A program made the translations under genes and the position numbers. Positions 10,574 to 21,780 of a stretch of 64,000 bases of DNA are shown here, one piece after another. The stretch covers positions 225,099 through 289,098 of the forward strand of contig NZ_QAYL01000006.1 of the NCBI RefSeq assembly GCF_003408705.1, in the 5' to 3' direction. This stretch comes from Mycobacterium uberis (GTDB lineage: Bacteria; Actinomycetota; Actinomycetes; Mycobacteriales; Mycobacteriaceae). The first letter of the stretch is position 1; each line of letters begins with the position of its first letter. The notes below the pieces were generated by a model. It saw only the letters and a list, made by a program, of their open reading frames with translations. It was not told the DNA's origin and searched no databases.

Positions 10574-11923
10574 ATGACTCTGCCAGCCAAGCTGCCTTGG
10601 TTTGAGTGGATGCCACAGCAACGTTGGTATGCTGGACGCAGTCGTGTGCTTTCTGCTGCTGAGCCTGCGATAATCGTTACGCTTCGAGACGACCTCGACT
10701 TGGTGTTGGTGGACGTCGACTACATGGACGGTTCATCAGAACGCTACCAGGTGATTGTGGGGTGGGATACTGCGCCGGTCATCGAGTACAGCACTGTGGC
10801 AACCATCGGCGCTGCTGACGATCGCACGGGTTTTGATGCGCTGTATAACCTGGCCGCACCCCAATTTCTGCTGTCGCTGATCACTTCGTCAGCCGTCTGC
10901 AGCTCGTCAGATGCCGAAGTGACGTTTGCCAGGGAGCCTGATGTTGAGCTGCCGTTGGGCGCACTACCTCGAGTTTCAGATACCGAGCAATCCAACACCA
11001 GCGTGATTTTCGATCGAGGACCCATTTTCAAAGTGTTCCGTCGGATCAGCAGTGGTATCAACCCCGACATTGAACTAAGCCGGGTGTTGAGCCGTGCCGG
11101 CAACCCGCACGTGGCCCGACTGCTTGGCACCTATGAGATTGTCGAGCCAACGGGCGCTGCCACTAAGGCCTGCTCATTAGGTATGGTGACCGAATATGAA
11201 GCCAATGCCGCCGAAGGCTGGGCAATGGCTATCGCCAGCGTTCGCGATCTGTTTGCGGAGGGCGATTTGTATGCCTACGAAGTCGGTGGCGACTTCGCCG
11301 GCGAATCCTACCGACTCGGGGAGGCCGTTGCATCCGTGCACGCTACCCTGGCTGAATGCTTGGGGACGGCGCAGGTCACCTTTCCAGTGGACAATGTATT
11401 GGCACGGTTATCGTCGACTGTGGCGGCGGTTCCTGAACTTGGGCAGTACGTGGCATCGATCGAAGAGCTATTCCAAAAGCTTGCGAATGGGAGGATTACC
11501 GTGCAACGAGTACACGGGGATCTGCATCTGGGGCAGGTACTGCGTACTCCGGAGGGCTGGTTGCTAATTGACTTCGAGGGGGAGCCGGGTCAGTCGTTGG
11601 ACGAGCGGCGGGCGCCGGATTCTCCGTTACGCGACGTAGCGGGCATGTTGCGCTCCTTTGAATACGCTGCTTACGGGCCACTCGTTGACCAAGCCGACGA
11701 TAAGCAACGTGCCGCCCGCGCTCGGGAATGGGTCGAACGCAACCGCACCGCATTCTGCGATGGCTACGCGACCGTATCGGGGATCGATCCCCGAGATTTG
11801 GCGCAGCTGCTGACCGCATACGAGCTTGACAAAGCGGTCTATGAAGCCGGGTATGAGGCCCGACACCGCCCCGGATGGATGCCAATCCCGCTCCGGTCCA
11901 TCGCTCGTCTCACCACTTCCTAG
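10574..11923 (+). CDS. mak: Maltokinase (Pep2/Mak)
   Basis: ATP-dependent maltokinase making maltose 1-phosphate, the GlgE substrate. It is 449 residues, close to the M. tuberculosis enzyme (Rv0127, 455). The N-terminal cap domain opens with [18 protein letters not shown]. The aminoglycoside-phosphotransferase-like kinase core keeps its catalytic loop ([11 protein letters not shown], Asp316) and metal-binding LIDFEGEP (Asp333). A GAGGAGG-type ribosome binding site precedes the ATG. It lies 49 bases after treS, so the TreS-Mak pair, known to form a complex in mycobacteria, is probably one transcription unit. Confidence 0.96.
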   Translation: MTLPAKLPWFEWMPQQRWYAGRSRVLSAAEPAIIVTLRDDLDLVLVDVDYMDGSSERYQVIVGWDTAPVIEYSTVATIGAADDRTGFDALYNLAAPQFLLSLITSSAVCSSSDAEVTFAREPDVELPLGALPRVSDTEQSNTSVIFDRGPIFKVFRRISSGINPDIELSRVLSRAGNPHVARLLGTYEIVEPTGAATKACSLGMVTEYEANAAEGWAMAIASVRDLFAEGDLYAYEVGGDFAGESYRLGEAVASVHATLAECLGTAQVTFPVDNVLARLSSTVAAVPELGQYVASIEELFQKLANGRITVQRVHGDLHLGQVLRTPEGWLLIDFEGEPGQSLDERRAPDSPLRDVAGMLRSFEYAAYGPLVDQADDKQRAARAREWVERNRTAFCDGYATVSGIDPRDLAQLLTAYELDKAVYEAGYEARHRPGWMPIPLRSIARLTTS

Positions 11924-12413
11924 GTTGTTAGCCGGATCTGTTCGTTGTGCTTTGCTCGCGTGGTTACACGCTGCGAGCACTGGGCGCATCTGAAACCATT
12001 TTCTTTTGAATCGTGGGTTTTTCGACAACGAGGCACGATTGTTGTGGGTGATAGCAGGAAGGGCAGCATATTCGGCGTGACTGCATTTAGGCACTCAGGA
12101 GGGTATTCTGGTGTGCTTCCGGGGTGACATGTTGTTGTAGGTTACCGCTGCACTGCTTTTGTTGTGCTTCGTCGCCGGCGTAATAACCGTGATAACTGTG
12201 TAGGTGCCATTTTTGGGTGGCGAATCTGCACGGCTGGACGGTGTTGACTGCTCTCCAGTCTGATAGCTGTAACCGAGTGTGATATTGTATTGGGTCGTTA
12301 GCGGAACCTAAAGGTTAGCGATCGCGGTTATCATTGCGAACATTGACGGCCGATTATATTTAATTTTCACTGGTGATTCCCGCTTTCTGTTGTCGCAACG
12401 TTCTAGTGACTAA
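11924..12413. other. Region between mak and the fbpC hairpin
   Basis: About 490 bases between convergent mak and fbpC. M. tuberculosis has a membrane protein gene (Rv0128) here. A plus-strand stretch near 12125-12215 reads as hydrophobic segments (VTAALLLLCFVAGVITVITV, then a stop, then VPFLGGESARLDGVDCS), which may be its remnant, but I cannot confirm this. Nothing else is recognisable. Confidence 0.4.
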
Positions 12414-12497
12414 ATTCTTCCCGCAAAATTAAACAGCATCGACAACAGCTCTGGTCGTTGTGCTGTTGTCGATGCTGTTTAATTTTGCGGGAAGAAT
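12414..12497. repeat. Perfect 36-bp inverted repeat with 12-base loop, possible fbpC terminator
   Basis: Bases 12414-12449 are the exact reverse complement of 12462-12497, with loop TCTGGTCGTTGT between them. The structure ends 4 bases before the fbpC stop codon (12504-12502), so it would form immediately downstream of fbpC in its mRNA. Arms of 36 bp without mismatch are far longer than a normal intrinsic terminator, and no clear U-tract follows. It may terminate or stabilise the fbpC transcript, or be a templated inverted duplication. The pairing is directly visible; the role is inference. Confidence 0.93.
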
Positions 12498-12501
12498 GGT
12501 G

Positions 12502-14432
<1,931 letters not shown>

Positions 14433-14880
14433 ATGCAGATCTTCGAGTCAGTTGCCGACTTTGCTTCCGCTGTAAGTGACAACGATCGGGCAGAGTGACT
14501 GGGTGATGATCACTCAAGGATAACGTCAATCAGTTGGGCCGATGCGACCGGCGATCGCCAATGGATTTTCGTCGACCTGAAACGGGCAGCCCTGTAGGTC
14601 CGTTCCGTGGCACTATCGCCGATGGTTATCTAGCCCTAACGTTGCTGCCGTGGCTGAAATGCCAGATTGTACACTCTGCAACAGAGTACAGCGCGCAATC
14701 ACCTATGGCCTCAATGAAGTCCGTTTCTCAGCACTGGTGCCGGTCGACTCCAGGGTGCGTGGCCAGATTACCGTAGGTAGCCAGCCACTGACATATTCCA
14801 TATTCGGTGGTAACCACCGTGGATATTGCCGGATCGGCCAAGTCGGCATGTGTAGTCGAAAGCATCGTTCGCTGCATTTC
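14433..14880 (+). pseudogene. htdZ: MaoC-like 3-hydroxyacyl-thioester dehydratase HtdZ relic
   Basis: The original start survives: GGGGAGAGAA ribosome site at 14421 and ATG at 14433 giving MQIFESVADFASAVSDND, the N-terminus of the R-specific hydratase of M. tuberculosis (Rv0130). After that the frame breaks several times: PVGPFRGTIADGYLALTLLP, then a shift to CNRVQRAITYGLNEVRFSAL followed by VPVDSRVRGQI. The hot-dog-fold catalytic segment (D-x4-H) is destroyed (QLGRCDRRSPMDFRRP). No functional product is expected. Confidence 0.85.
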
Positions 14881-15029
14881 TTGACGGCAGTAAGCCACTA
14901 AAAATAAAGCCTAACTGTATTTCTAGGTGTAGTCGCAAATATTTGCGCGTTACGGTGCTTGTAAGAATTCATCTATTGCGTGTTCGAGACGGTTGATAAT
15001 TCTGACCTAGGCTTCGGCGTGACGGGCGA

Positions 15030-15640
15030 ATATCTGCTTATACAGTAAAGGCGTTGTCATAGGCTCATACTTACGCAGCACCCGGCAGTTCACAGCTATT
15101 TTGACGAACGACATGTTGTTACAAATACCGAGCACTACATGCAGATGCATGGCGCGTTGTGTGAAACCATACAGTACCTGGTACAGGGTAACCTTCTATT
15201 GCTGCGATGATGTGTTGCACCTTCTGACAGTCATGCTGCCTATCGAGCGTACATGCGGTGCGTAGCACCAGCAAACGGGACTGCTCGATTCTGGATTAGC
15301 TGTCAGTGATCTTCTCTTGGGTTATATGGAAATCTCTAAGTCGCCCATCTCTGGTCTGCCAAGAGCCAATGCGCTCACAAATCATATCAAAATCCTTACA
15401 TACCAATTTAATTGTGCGTACCGTGTGATGGATGCATCCTCCGTCCAGTTGAGTCTGCGCGATCATTAACGCCTGATTTTTACTGTCCAGGACATTATCT
15501 GTTTGCACCTGAACGTTGTTATAAGCGGATATAGTCATGATTGGTGGCGGATGCTGAATTCCGCTCTAATCTCATATCGATGTTACGCACGATATCGATG
15601 TACGATGTTTCATCGAGAACGATAAAAAACAATGATCTTA
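15030..15640 (-). pseudogene. fadE1: Acyl-CoA dehydrogenase FadE1 relic
   Basis: The 80-codon minus frame at 15538-15296 contains LDGGCIHHTVRTIKLVCKDF, then DMICERIGSWQTRDGRL and ITQEKITDS, the central FAD-binding helices of a FadE1-type dehydrogenase (Rv0131c). Further along the strand come MHLHVVLGICNNMSFVKI and VLRKYEPMTT, the eroded C-terminal HGA-GVSD-PFVK and ARRVLREYEP motifs. The intervening sequence and the N-terminal half are unrecognisable. It lies next to htdZ as in M. tuberculosis. Confidence 0.8.
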
Positions 15641-16388
15641 TCGTAAATGATGGATTGGATCTAGGTCACGAACATGACGATGAATAACGGTGCATGCTTG
15701 GAATTGGTAGAATAAAGTTGCCCGAGTTTGGTTCCTGGCAGGCGAACGTTGACAGTGCCCGCGTGAGCGCTCAAAGATATCGTGGTTAGTATGTGCCTGA
15801 AGGTTGCCGTTACAGCCATGACATGTGGTATGCAAGAGTTCATTAAGCACGTGCACCCCGAAGAACCGCGCTGGTATCCCGTAACGATTGGCAGCGATCC
15901 GACAGTCCGCGACTAAGGTTTCAGATAGGCCCTGATGCGGCTATGGCTGGACCGCTGCGACGTTGAGGGCTGTTCTGCCTATTGTTGAAGCAACGAAGTC
16001 TGAAATGTGTCGTATTGCGAACATTTCGGTTTCAGCGACGGCTGTAAGATTGTGCTACCCAACGGCGACCTAACGATGTGAGCGCTATGGCGAGCTCCGC
16101 GGTAACAGCTCTAACGAACAGGTATCCGCGGACCATCTGGACGACGCAGCGTGATCCGCGTTTAATCGCTGACGGCTAGGGTAACCGTTGCGTATGGCCT
16201 CGTGGATTTGGCTGCAATGAGGAAGGCCAGGTGACTCGCTGAGTGCGAGCGAATCCACCGATTCCGACGAGCTTCGCAACGACGACGGCAACGTTGTCGT
16301 AGATTCACCCGAGGACTGGAGCGAAGCCCGACAGGTTCGAAATGACTAGGTATACGAAGTGCTCGACGGTTAGTTGGTGTTCGGCTGG
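15641..16388. other. Decayed stretch left of the TetR relic
   Basis: About 750 bases. The upstream (N-terminal) part of fadE1 would be expected at the left end, but no segment can be recognised. Minus frames at 15638-15856 and 16085-16392 overlap in different phases and show no family motif. Nothing further is supported. Confidence 0.4.
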
Positions 16389-17095
16389 TCACTGCGCGGA
16401 GGAGGCGAACTCCGTTAGGGGCTGCTTCACCAAGCGGCTACACTTAATAATGATCATCCATAGCTGCTTAACTGCGATGCGTCGGATGTCTTCGAGCGTT
16501 TCGGAATTCTGAGCGTCTTCGATCTCCTCAGCGATGACGATCATTGCGTTAACGAACAACGTCTTAAGCGCATTGAGCTTTTCGGTTCTCCGGGTGTTAA
16601 GTCCTGGGAAACGTGCAAGATCGGCAGCCAGCTCGGAAGTGATCAGTTGGATCTCATAGCACAGAGACACCGCCAAAGCGCTCCCGGCCGATAAGGAGCC
16701 AGTGCTCATGTCGTTCGACGCCATTGGTGACCAAGACCTGAACGGATGACTCGATCACCCAGCTTGAGTCGAACTTGCCGACACGTGCTCCACACATCAT
16801 ATCATATAAGGTACGAAATGACGCGTTGATCAGGACCAGTCCGAGGGCCTCCATAAACTCGAAGTTATGGTGGAATTGTTGCCGGCACAATCCCGGTCTT
16901 CGGGATTACCTCACGCAGGCTCAAGCCACTGAAGATGAAAAATTACAGCAGATTGAGTGTAGCGGGCGATGCTAGTTTGCCGGGTCGCCTCTTTACGCGC
17001 CTTACGGGACGGGATTACGCGGTCGCAGCCAGATCGATGAGACCGTGAACTAGGAAGACGATTGTTCACTGTATGAAATCTATCACAGAGTCGCA
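16389..17095 (-). pseudogene. TetR-family regulator relic
   Basis: On the minus strand SRKARKEATRQ near 17020 is the typical lead-in to a TetR helix-turn-helix. The DNA-binding helices are destroyed. RQQFHHNFEFMEALGLVLI follows (16890), then SSWVIESSVQVLVTNGVERH and EHWLLIGRERFGGVSVL. A frameshift near 16700 continues the ligand domain as EIQLITSELAADLARFPGLN, then LFVNAMIVIAEEIEDAQ. The pattern fits a roughly 220-residue regulator. It is divergent from a ferredoxin-reductase relic at 17220, which suggests it once controlled that gene. Confidence 0.75.
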
Positions 17096-17155
17096 TTAAC
17101 TACTTGATGAATTGTGCTATTCAGTCAAAGCAGTGTGTAGCTATTCGCTAAAAAT

Positions 17156-17183
17156 CCGGACATCTTCCGGGAGGATGTTCCGG
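17156..17183. promoter_or_regulatory. Candidate operator: imperfect inverted repeat between TetR and reductase relics
   Basis: CCGGACATC at 17156-17164 faces GATGTTCCGG at 17174-17183, an inverted repeat with one extra base in the right arm, lying between two divergent relics. TetR regulators commonly bind such palindromes in the intergenic region of the divergent gene they control. Since both genes are dead this would be a fossil site. The repeat is visible; the role is inference. Confidence 0.3.
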
Positions 17184-17219
17184 AAACAAGGCCTGGATTG
17201 AGACCCGGTACACTTAAAT

Positions 17220-17625
17220 GCCTAGTACGGCATTGACGGCTATATTGGCGATTGGTGGAGTTAATATAGGCGCTGGGTACCACACGTGCCACGGGCACTG
17301 ACGACGCCGGGCCAATATGTCAACATTGTGGTTGGTATCGACGGTCGGCGGCACACTCGTTTCTGTTCACCGGCTAATGCCGAAGGTGCCGCCAAGCTCA
17401 AACCGACGATCGGTTGACATACCCGTATGGGCAGGCCCACCGCGGCATGATCGTCGACCGAGCTGGTGTCGGTGGCGACTTCGTGTTATTCGCACGCCAA
17501 TCGCGTCGGGTCCTGTTCGTCTCCGCCCGGCGTGGTGTTTTCCTGGAGGGCAGATGCTTTGGTTGAGTCTGTCCGCTAATACTGCGTGAATATGTTCACG
17601 GAGAACTTCGTGCCGCGGTATTTGA
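17220..17625 (+). pseudogene. Ferredoxin/flavodoxin reductase-like oxidoreductase relic
   Basis: The plus strand reads PGQYVNIVVGIDGRRHTRFC then SPANAEGAAKLKPTIG, the FAD-binding beta-barrel motif of FNR-type reductases (normally RxYSPAN). A stop and frameshift follow, then RGMIVDRAGVGGDFVLF and RRVLFVSARRG, the start of the NAD-binding domain where GGSGITP should be. The NAD and ferredoxin domains are then lost. I know such reductases in mycobacteria as partners of fatty-acid desaturases; no desaturase is visible here. Confidence 0.7.
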
Positions 17626-18149
17626 GCTGTCGGCCAATCCTTCTGATGGATGAATAATGTTTGCGAACAGCAGTATTAATGTCATCAACGACGGTCACTC
17701 GTTGCTGTATCGAAGCATTTTCTGTTGCTATTTCCTTTATGGAACATAGGAATACATCGTCAAGGAGACGAAGGATTTAATGTCGCGACATGTGCTACTG
17801 TTATCTGTTTTTCGGCTCGGCGAACTTTACCAGCGACAAAATCTTCCACGTGCTGTCCAACAACCTGTTGTATCAGAGCAGGCAACATCTGCTTTCGGAC
17901 ATGGCAGTTCGTAGCTATTCCGAAACCATCGGTAAGATGCAGGGGGTTTGCACATGTTGCGGTGTCCAGTACAAATTGTAGTTCGCTATTATCCCAGTTC
18001 GGCACCATCGTGCGCAAGATTGTCACGCTGAGACTCCCGCAGTCTCCAAAATTTCCTTCAATGTGGCGTGTAAATCGAGTCAAGCTGGCAGGCCGAGTTC
18101 CCGCCGGTGCCATAAACCGGGAGTGTTGCCGCGGGCCGGTCGGGGGACA
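17626..18149. other. Gene-free stretch before the SRPBCC gene
   Basis: About 520 bases. Overlapping open frames on both strands (17725-18267 plus, 17760-18203 minus) show no family motif and are probably chance frames. The region just before 18150 must carry the SRPBCC promoter; only the GGGGGA ribosome site is clear. Confidence 0.45.
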
Positions 18150-18674
18150 ATGGGGTTCGTGGAATGGACCGGTGCACACTATGCCGACAAGCCAGCTGTG
18201 CAAGCATCGACATGGATTGACGCAGATCCGCGGCGGGTCTGGAGCCTGGTTTCCGATATTGAGTTAATGCCGACGCTGAGTAATGAGCTGCAATCCGTGG
18301 AATGGATCGATGGCGCTGACCGGCCCCGGGTCGGCGCCCGGTTCGTCGGATACAATGCACATGACGCGTTCGGACAATGGAGCACAACGTCACAGATCAT
18401 CGCCTGTGATGAATTGCGAGAATTTGCCTGGGCAGTTGGTGAGTCGGACAACCCGTCGGCGACGTGGCGATTCCGATTGGCACCTCATGGTGGTGGCACC
18501 GCGTTGACGTTTTCAACGCAGATGGGCCCGGGTCGCTCAGGTCTGTCGGTGGTTATCGACGCAATGCCCGACAGGGAACGAAAGATTGTTTTCGTGCGGC
18601 TGCGGGAGTTCGAGGCGGCGATTACCAAGACCTTAGCGGCGATCAAAAGGCTGGCCGAACACGGAGTGCGCTGA
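18150..18674 (+). CDS. SRPBCC (polyketide cyclase/START-like) family protein
   Basis: An intact protein of 174 residues. The start is the ATG at 18150 with GGGGGA three bases upstream; an upstream frame opening at 18063 adds arginine-rich residues with no family likeness. It reads WTGAHYADKPAVQASTWIDA, then PRRVWSLVSDIELMPTLSNE and GARFVGYNAHDAFGQWSTTS, then SATWRFRLAPHGGGTALTFS, ending in a long C-terminal helix (RLREFEAAITKTLAAIKRLA). This is the helix-grip lipid-binding fold used by cyclases and ligand carriers. The ligand is unknown. It is isolated, with decayed DNA on both sides, so its integrity implies selection. Confidence 0.85.
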   Translation: MGFVEWTGAHYADKPAVQASTWIDADPRRVWSLVSDIELMPTLSNELQSVEWIDGADRPRVGARFVGYNAHDAFGQWSTTSQIIACDELREFAWAVGESDNPSATWRFRLAPHGGGTALTFSTQMGPGRSGLSVVIDAMPDRERKIVFVRLREFEAAITKTLAAIKRLAEHGVR

Positions 18675-19550
18675 TACGCACCAGCCACGATGCTCGCAGT
18701 CCAGCGAGACGTGGGTATGGCTACTGTGCGGCTCTATCGCGCGGGTGACACACTCGAAGCCAAGCGGCGTGTGTTGGATAGAGCCATCGAACCGATCTGC
18801 AAAATTTAGTACACCCATGCGACCATGACCTGATTTTACGCTATCATGTCCCCAAGCCTTCCTAATAGGTATCAGTGGATTATTTTGCAGTGTAAGAGGT
18901 TTCGAAAAATCGAAAAATAAGCTACAGCAATGTATTTCGTCGTGCCGTGTGTGTAGGTTATGTGGTGTGTAGTTTCCTGGTTGAACGAGGGTGCAAATAG
19001 GTTTGCTCTCCTGACGTTCCAGCTTATCGATACCCAACGGCAAATTTTCGAGTATTATAATCGTGCCGGCTGAACGTGATAGGTTGGGGTGTCTGTGTAA
19101 AAACAACTTCAGCTAAATGTTTCGATGTCGACGTTTTGGCAGCCGAGATGAGCGGGTACCTGCTTGCGCAGTCAACGCGGATATAGCAGTGGGTCCGATG
19201 GTCGGTGAATCCACGCCTTCCCGACACCCACCAACCGGGTCCCCATTGATCAGGCAGTGCAGAGACTACTCGAACGTTGTTCTGCGGCCAATAATGGCGT
19301 CAACACCGCATCGGCCAAGATCGCGGCCTGCTTCAGCGAGACATTGTTTGGCACGTGCCCTAGGCCAGCCCGCTTGTGCCATGGTGTATTCGGTCCAAGT
19401 GCCATCTTAAGCAAATGTCATCAGCTAGATTCGCGTGCGGTTCACTATGTCACATCGACGGTAGTTCTGGCATGCTTAGCATGGCTGACCTGTGGCGACC
19501 ATCACTCGGTAGCCTTCCGCCCAGCCGGTCACGTCAGGGTCCAGCTTCTT
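18675..19550. other. Gene-free stretch between the SRPBCC and TOBE genes
   Basis: About 880 bases. A plus frame at 19257-19556 (LLERCSAANNGVNTASAKIA) has protein-like composition, but I cannot assign it. In M. tuberculosis this neighbourhood contains fgd2, an acetyltransferase and ephF; I see no segment of these. A short 8-base tandem TCGAAAAA lies near 18902. Confidence 0.4.
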
Positions 19551-19552
19551 CG

Positions 19553-19984
19553 CTAATGATGTCTGACGCTTCGTGGCCTTGCATCACCACCGGTGTTTTG
19601 GTCGAAAATGTTCCATTCATCAGACTTAGGCCCGGATGGCAGATCCCGCAGAAAGGAACCTTTACTTAAGGTTTCATCGCTTCTCGGCTCCGGAATTGGA
19701 AAGTCTTTCGGAGTAACTTTTAGTGTACGCACGGAAGCGCTTGGCGCGCATGGTCGGCGCCATGTCGGTAGTTCGTTGACCCCTATCGTTATTTCCGTCG
19801 ACTTGATGAACACCGTCGCAGACTGACCAAAAGCCAAGCCGAGTTCGACTGTGGCATCTTTGGTGACTGAGGAAGTGAAGACCTGATTGCCGCCGTCAAG
19901 CTGGATTTTCACGATTGCCATCACAGTGCCGAGGTCAACTTCAGTGATGAAGTCGTTGGGCTGGCTCCGAGTCAATAGCCGCAT
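19553..19984 (-). CDS. TOBE/Mop-domain small protein with run-on C-terminus
   Basis: The first 70 codons of this minus frame form a molybdopterin-oligosaccharide-binding (TOBE) domain: MRLLTRSQPNDFITEVDLGT, then VMAIVKIQLDGGNQVFTSSV, then ATVELGLAFGQSATVFIKST and EITIGVN. Stand-alone molbindin-like proteins of this type are about 70 residues and bind molybdate/tungstate-type oxyanions. Here no stop follows; the frame runs another 73 codons (NELPTWRRPC onward) of unrelated, low-hydrophobicity sequence. There is no clear ribosome binding site. It may be a functional domain with a junk tail, or a pseudogene in the making. Confidence 0.5.
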   Translation of the reverse strand: MRLLTRSQPNDFITEVDLGTVMAIVKIQLDGGNQVFTSSVTKDATVELGLAFGQSATVFIKSTEITIGVNELPTWRRPCAPSASVRTLKVTPKDFPIPEPRSDETLSKGSFLRDLPSGPKSDEWNIFDQNTGGDARPRSVRHH

Positions 19985-20036
19985 CGTAATATTTCGTGTT
20001 TCGGATCATTTTTGATAAGCCTAGCCCGGCGATTCT

Positions 20037-20462
20037 GTGGGCCGGGATGGCTCAAGCAAGAGTTGGGCAACTTGGCTTCCTATGGTACTTAATGGTCAAT
20101 ATTTAGGGCCAAGTAACGTGATCGACGTACCCATGGCCAGCTCCGATAATTTCCTGGACGGACCGTCCATCTTCAACGGCAAGTGCGGTCAATTCACACA
20201 GATGCCCAACAAGATACCTGCGAGCGGCGCAGTCAACGGCGGCAAACCAGCTAGCTGCAACCTCAAGCTGACACCGAGATTGATTCGCAAGCTGGACAAC
20301 AGTTTGCAATCTACGGCGCTGGACGGGGCGACAGAAAATACTTATCGACGAGAGCGCAAAGCCACATTAGAACATGATACAGCTCCCCACGTCGGGATGC
20401 TGATTTTGGAGACCGCGTCGGCATTCGTTTTAGGTGTTCCTGCATCCCAGCTTTGGGGCTAG
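20037..20462 (+). other. Unassigned coding-like frame (141 codons), probable relic
   Basis: The frame contains GPSNVIDVPMASSDNFLDGP, then SIFNGKCGQFTQMPNKIPAS, then GKPASCNLKLTPRLIRKLDN. The paired cysteines, PAS and LKLTP stretch look like a real, probably exported, conserved protein tail rather than chance sequence, and resemble the C-terminal style of secreted mycobacterial proteins. The first about 20 and last about 40 codons look random. I do not recognise the family. It is most likely the 3' remnant of a longer gene. Confidence 0.4.
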
Positions 20463-20589
20463 TAATCGTCGGCTGGAGTAGGCTAAGGCAGCACAGTGTG
20501 AAATTCGGACCCCTTGTTAGGCTTGGTATCCCGGAGTACTTCACCAGGAAAGACTCGTGATGCACCGCTGCATCACTCCGATCTGCGGT

Positions 20590-21765
20590 CACGTTGGGAG
20601 TGCCATCGCTATGAGCACAGTAGTCACCGCCCCACCGGCGTCGCTCGCGGTGAGGTTGCCTCCATCGCTTGGCTGCCGACAATTTGGCAGAGCTTGTCTT
20701 TGTGGCGTCACGACGTAAGTACTCCGATATACAGTTATATTGTCGTTATTGTTAGTCCGCAGTTAGCCAAGCATATTTTCCCCACTAGTACAGAAGAGCT
20801 GGTCAAAATCCAGCAGAACCTGAACAGGTTGTTCAGCGCCGACTCGGTCTTCCTGCTTGATGGCGAGGCTCACCGCCGGTAGTGGCGGTTATTAGCGCAG
20901 CCGTTGCACGGCAAGAGCATGAAGAACTGCGAGCACATTATCAAAGAAGAGAAGTTATGGGAGAACGAGAGTTGGCCTCGAGGCCAGCTTTTTGTCCCGC
21001 TGCCGTTGACGAGTTTGATCACAATCAATGCCATCTTGCGCGTGGTCGTCGGTGCCCGGCGGTGCTGAACTAGACGAGCTACGCCCTATTCTCCCGCCGC
21101 GAGTCACCCTAGGCTCACGTCTGGCCGCTACGCGAAAACCCGAACGTAACTTTGATCGCTACAGTTTGTGGGGATAGGCTTTACTGGTTACGGTGTTGTC
21201 ATGCAAGGATATTGGTGGCTAGCAGTGTTAACTGCTAGCCACCGGACAGGAAATCACCGCGACTATTCTGGGTTTGGCCTTCGAACGGTTGAGTCAGTAT
21301 CCTCAAGTGTTAACGCCGCTTGTCGATGAGGCCGGCAATGCCGATGAGGGTACCAGACGTGAGCTGTGCCAGGCGACGACTCTGGAAGTCTGGCGTACAT
21401 CGACCGTCGCTCGGCGCGTCTATCACGCCTATATGCCAGCTCAGCGAATAAACCATAGCACGAGAAGATTCAATCTTGTTATGCACTATGTAGATACACG
21501 AAAATCCTGAAATTTTCCCAGATCTGGAGCGCTTCGATCCGTAGGCAGTACGTCGGATGCAAGCCGTCCTCTTTCGTGTGAATTCCGATCAGGGGAGGCA
21601 CACGCTGCTGTATGGGGCACATTTGTGGATATAGTGCTTCAAACGACCGTTGCACCACTTCACTACCGATACTGCCGTAATGCTTGGCGAGCGGTGGCAC
21701 TCACGAGGGGTTGCTTATATTCCTAAGGATGGTAAGCGGATTGTCGTGCGTCGATGTTGGCCTCC
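20590..21765 (+). pseudogene. cyp138: Cytochrome P450 (CYP138) relic
   Basis: Plus-strand fragments match CYP138 (Rv0136) in order: YIVVIVSPQLAKHIFPTSTE, then ELVKIQQNLNRLFSADSVFL and LDGEAHRR (20740-20880); ATGQEITATILGLAFERLSQ (near 21240-21300, the I-helix with Glu where AGHETT is expected); LCQATTLEVWRTST; and HSRGVAYIPKDGKRIVVRR at the C-terminus (21690-21750). The heme-binding Cys motif is not found. A perfect hairpin at 21214-21243 interrupts the I-helix region, and several nonsense and frameshift lesions are present. Confidence 0.85.
21214..21243. repeat. Perfect 13-bp inverted repeat with GTTA loop in the cyp138 relic
   Basis: GGTGGCTAGCAGT (21214-21226) is the exact reverse complement of ACTGCTAGCCACC (21231-21243), with a four-base loop. 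The right arm encodes the expected P450 I-helix residues (LLATG); the left arm does not fit the gene, suggesting it was copied in inverted form from the right arm. Confidence 0.9.
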
Positions 21766-21780
21766 TCGAGTCTTAGCCGA

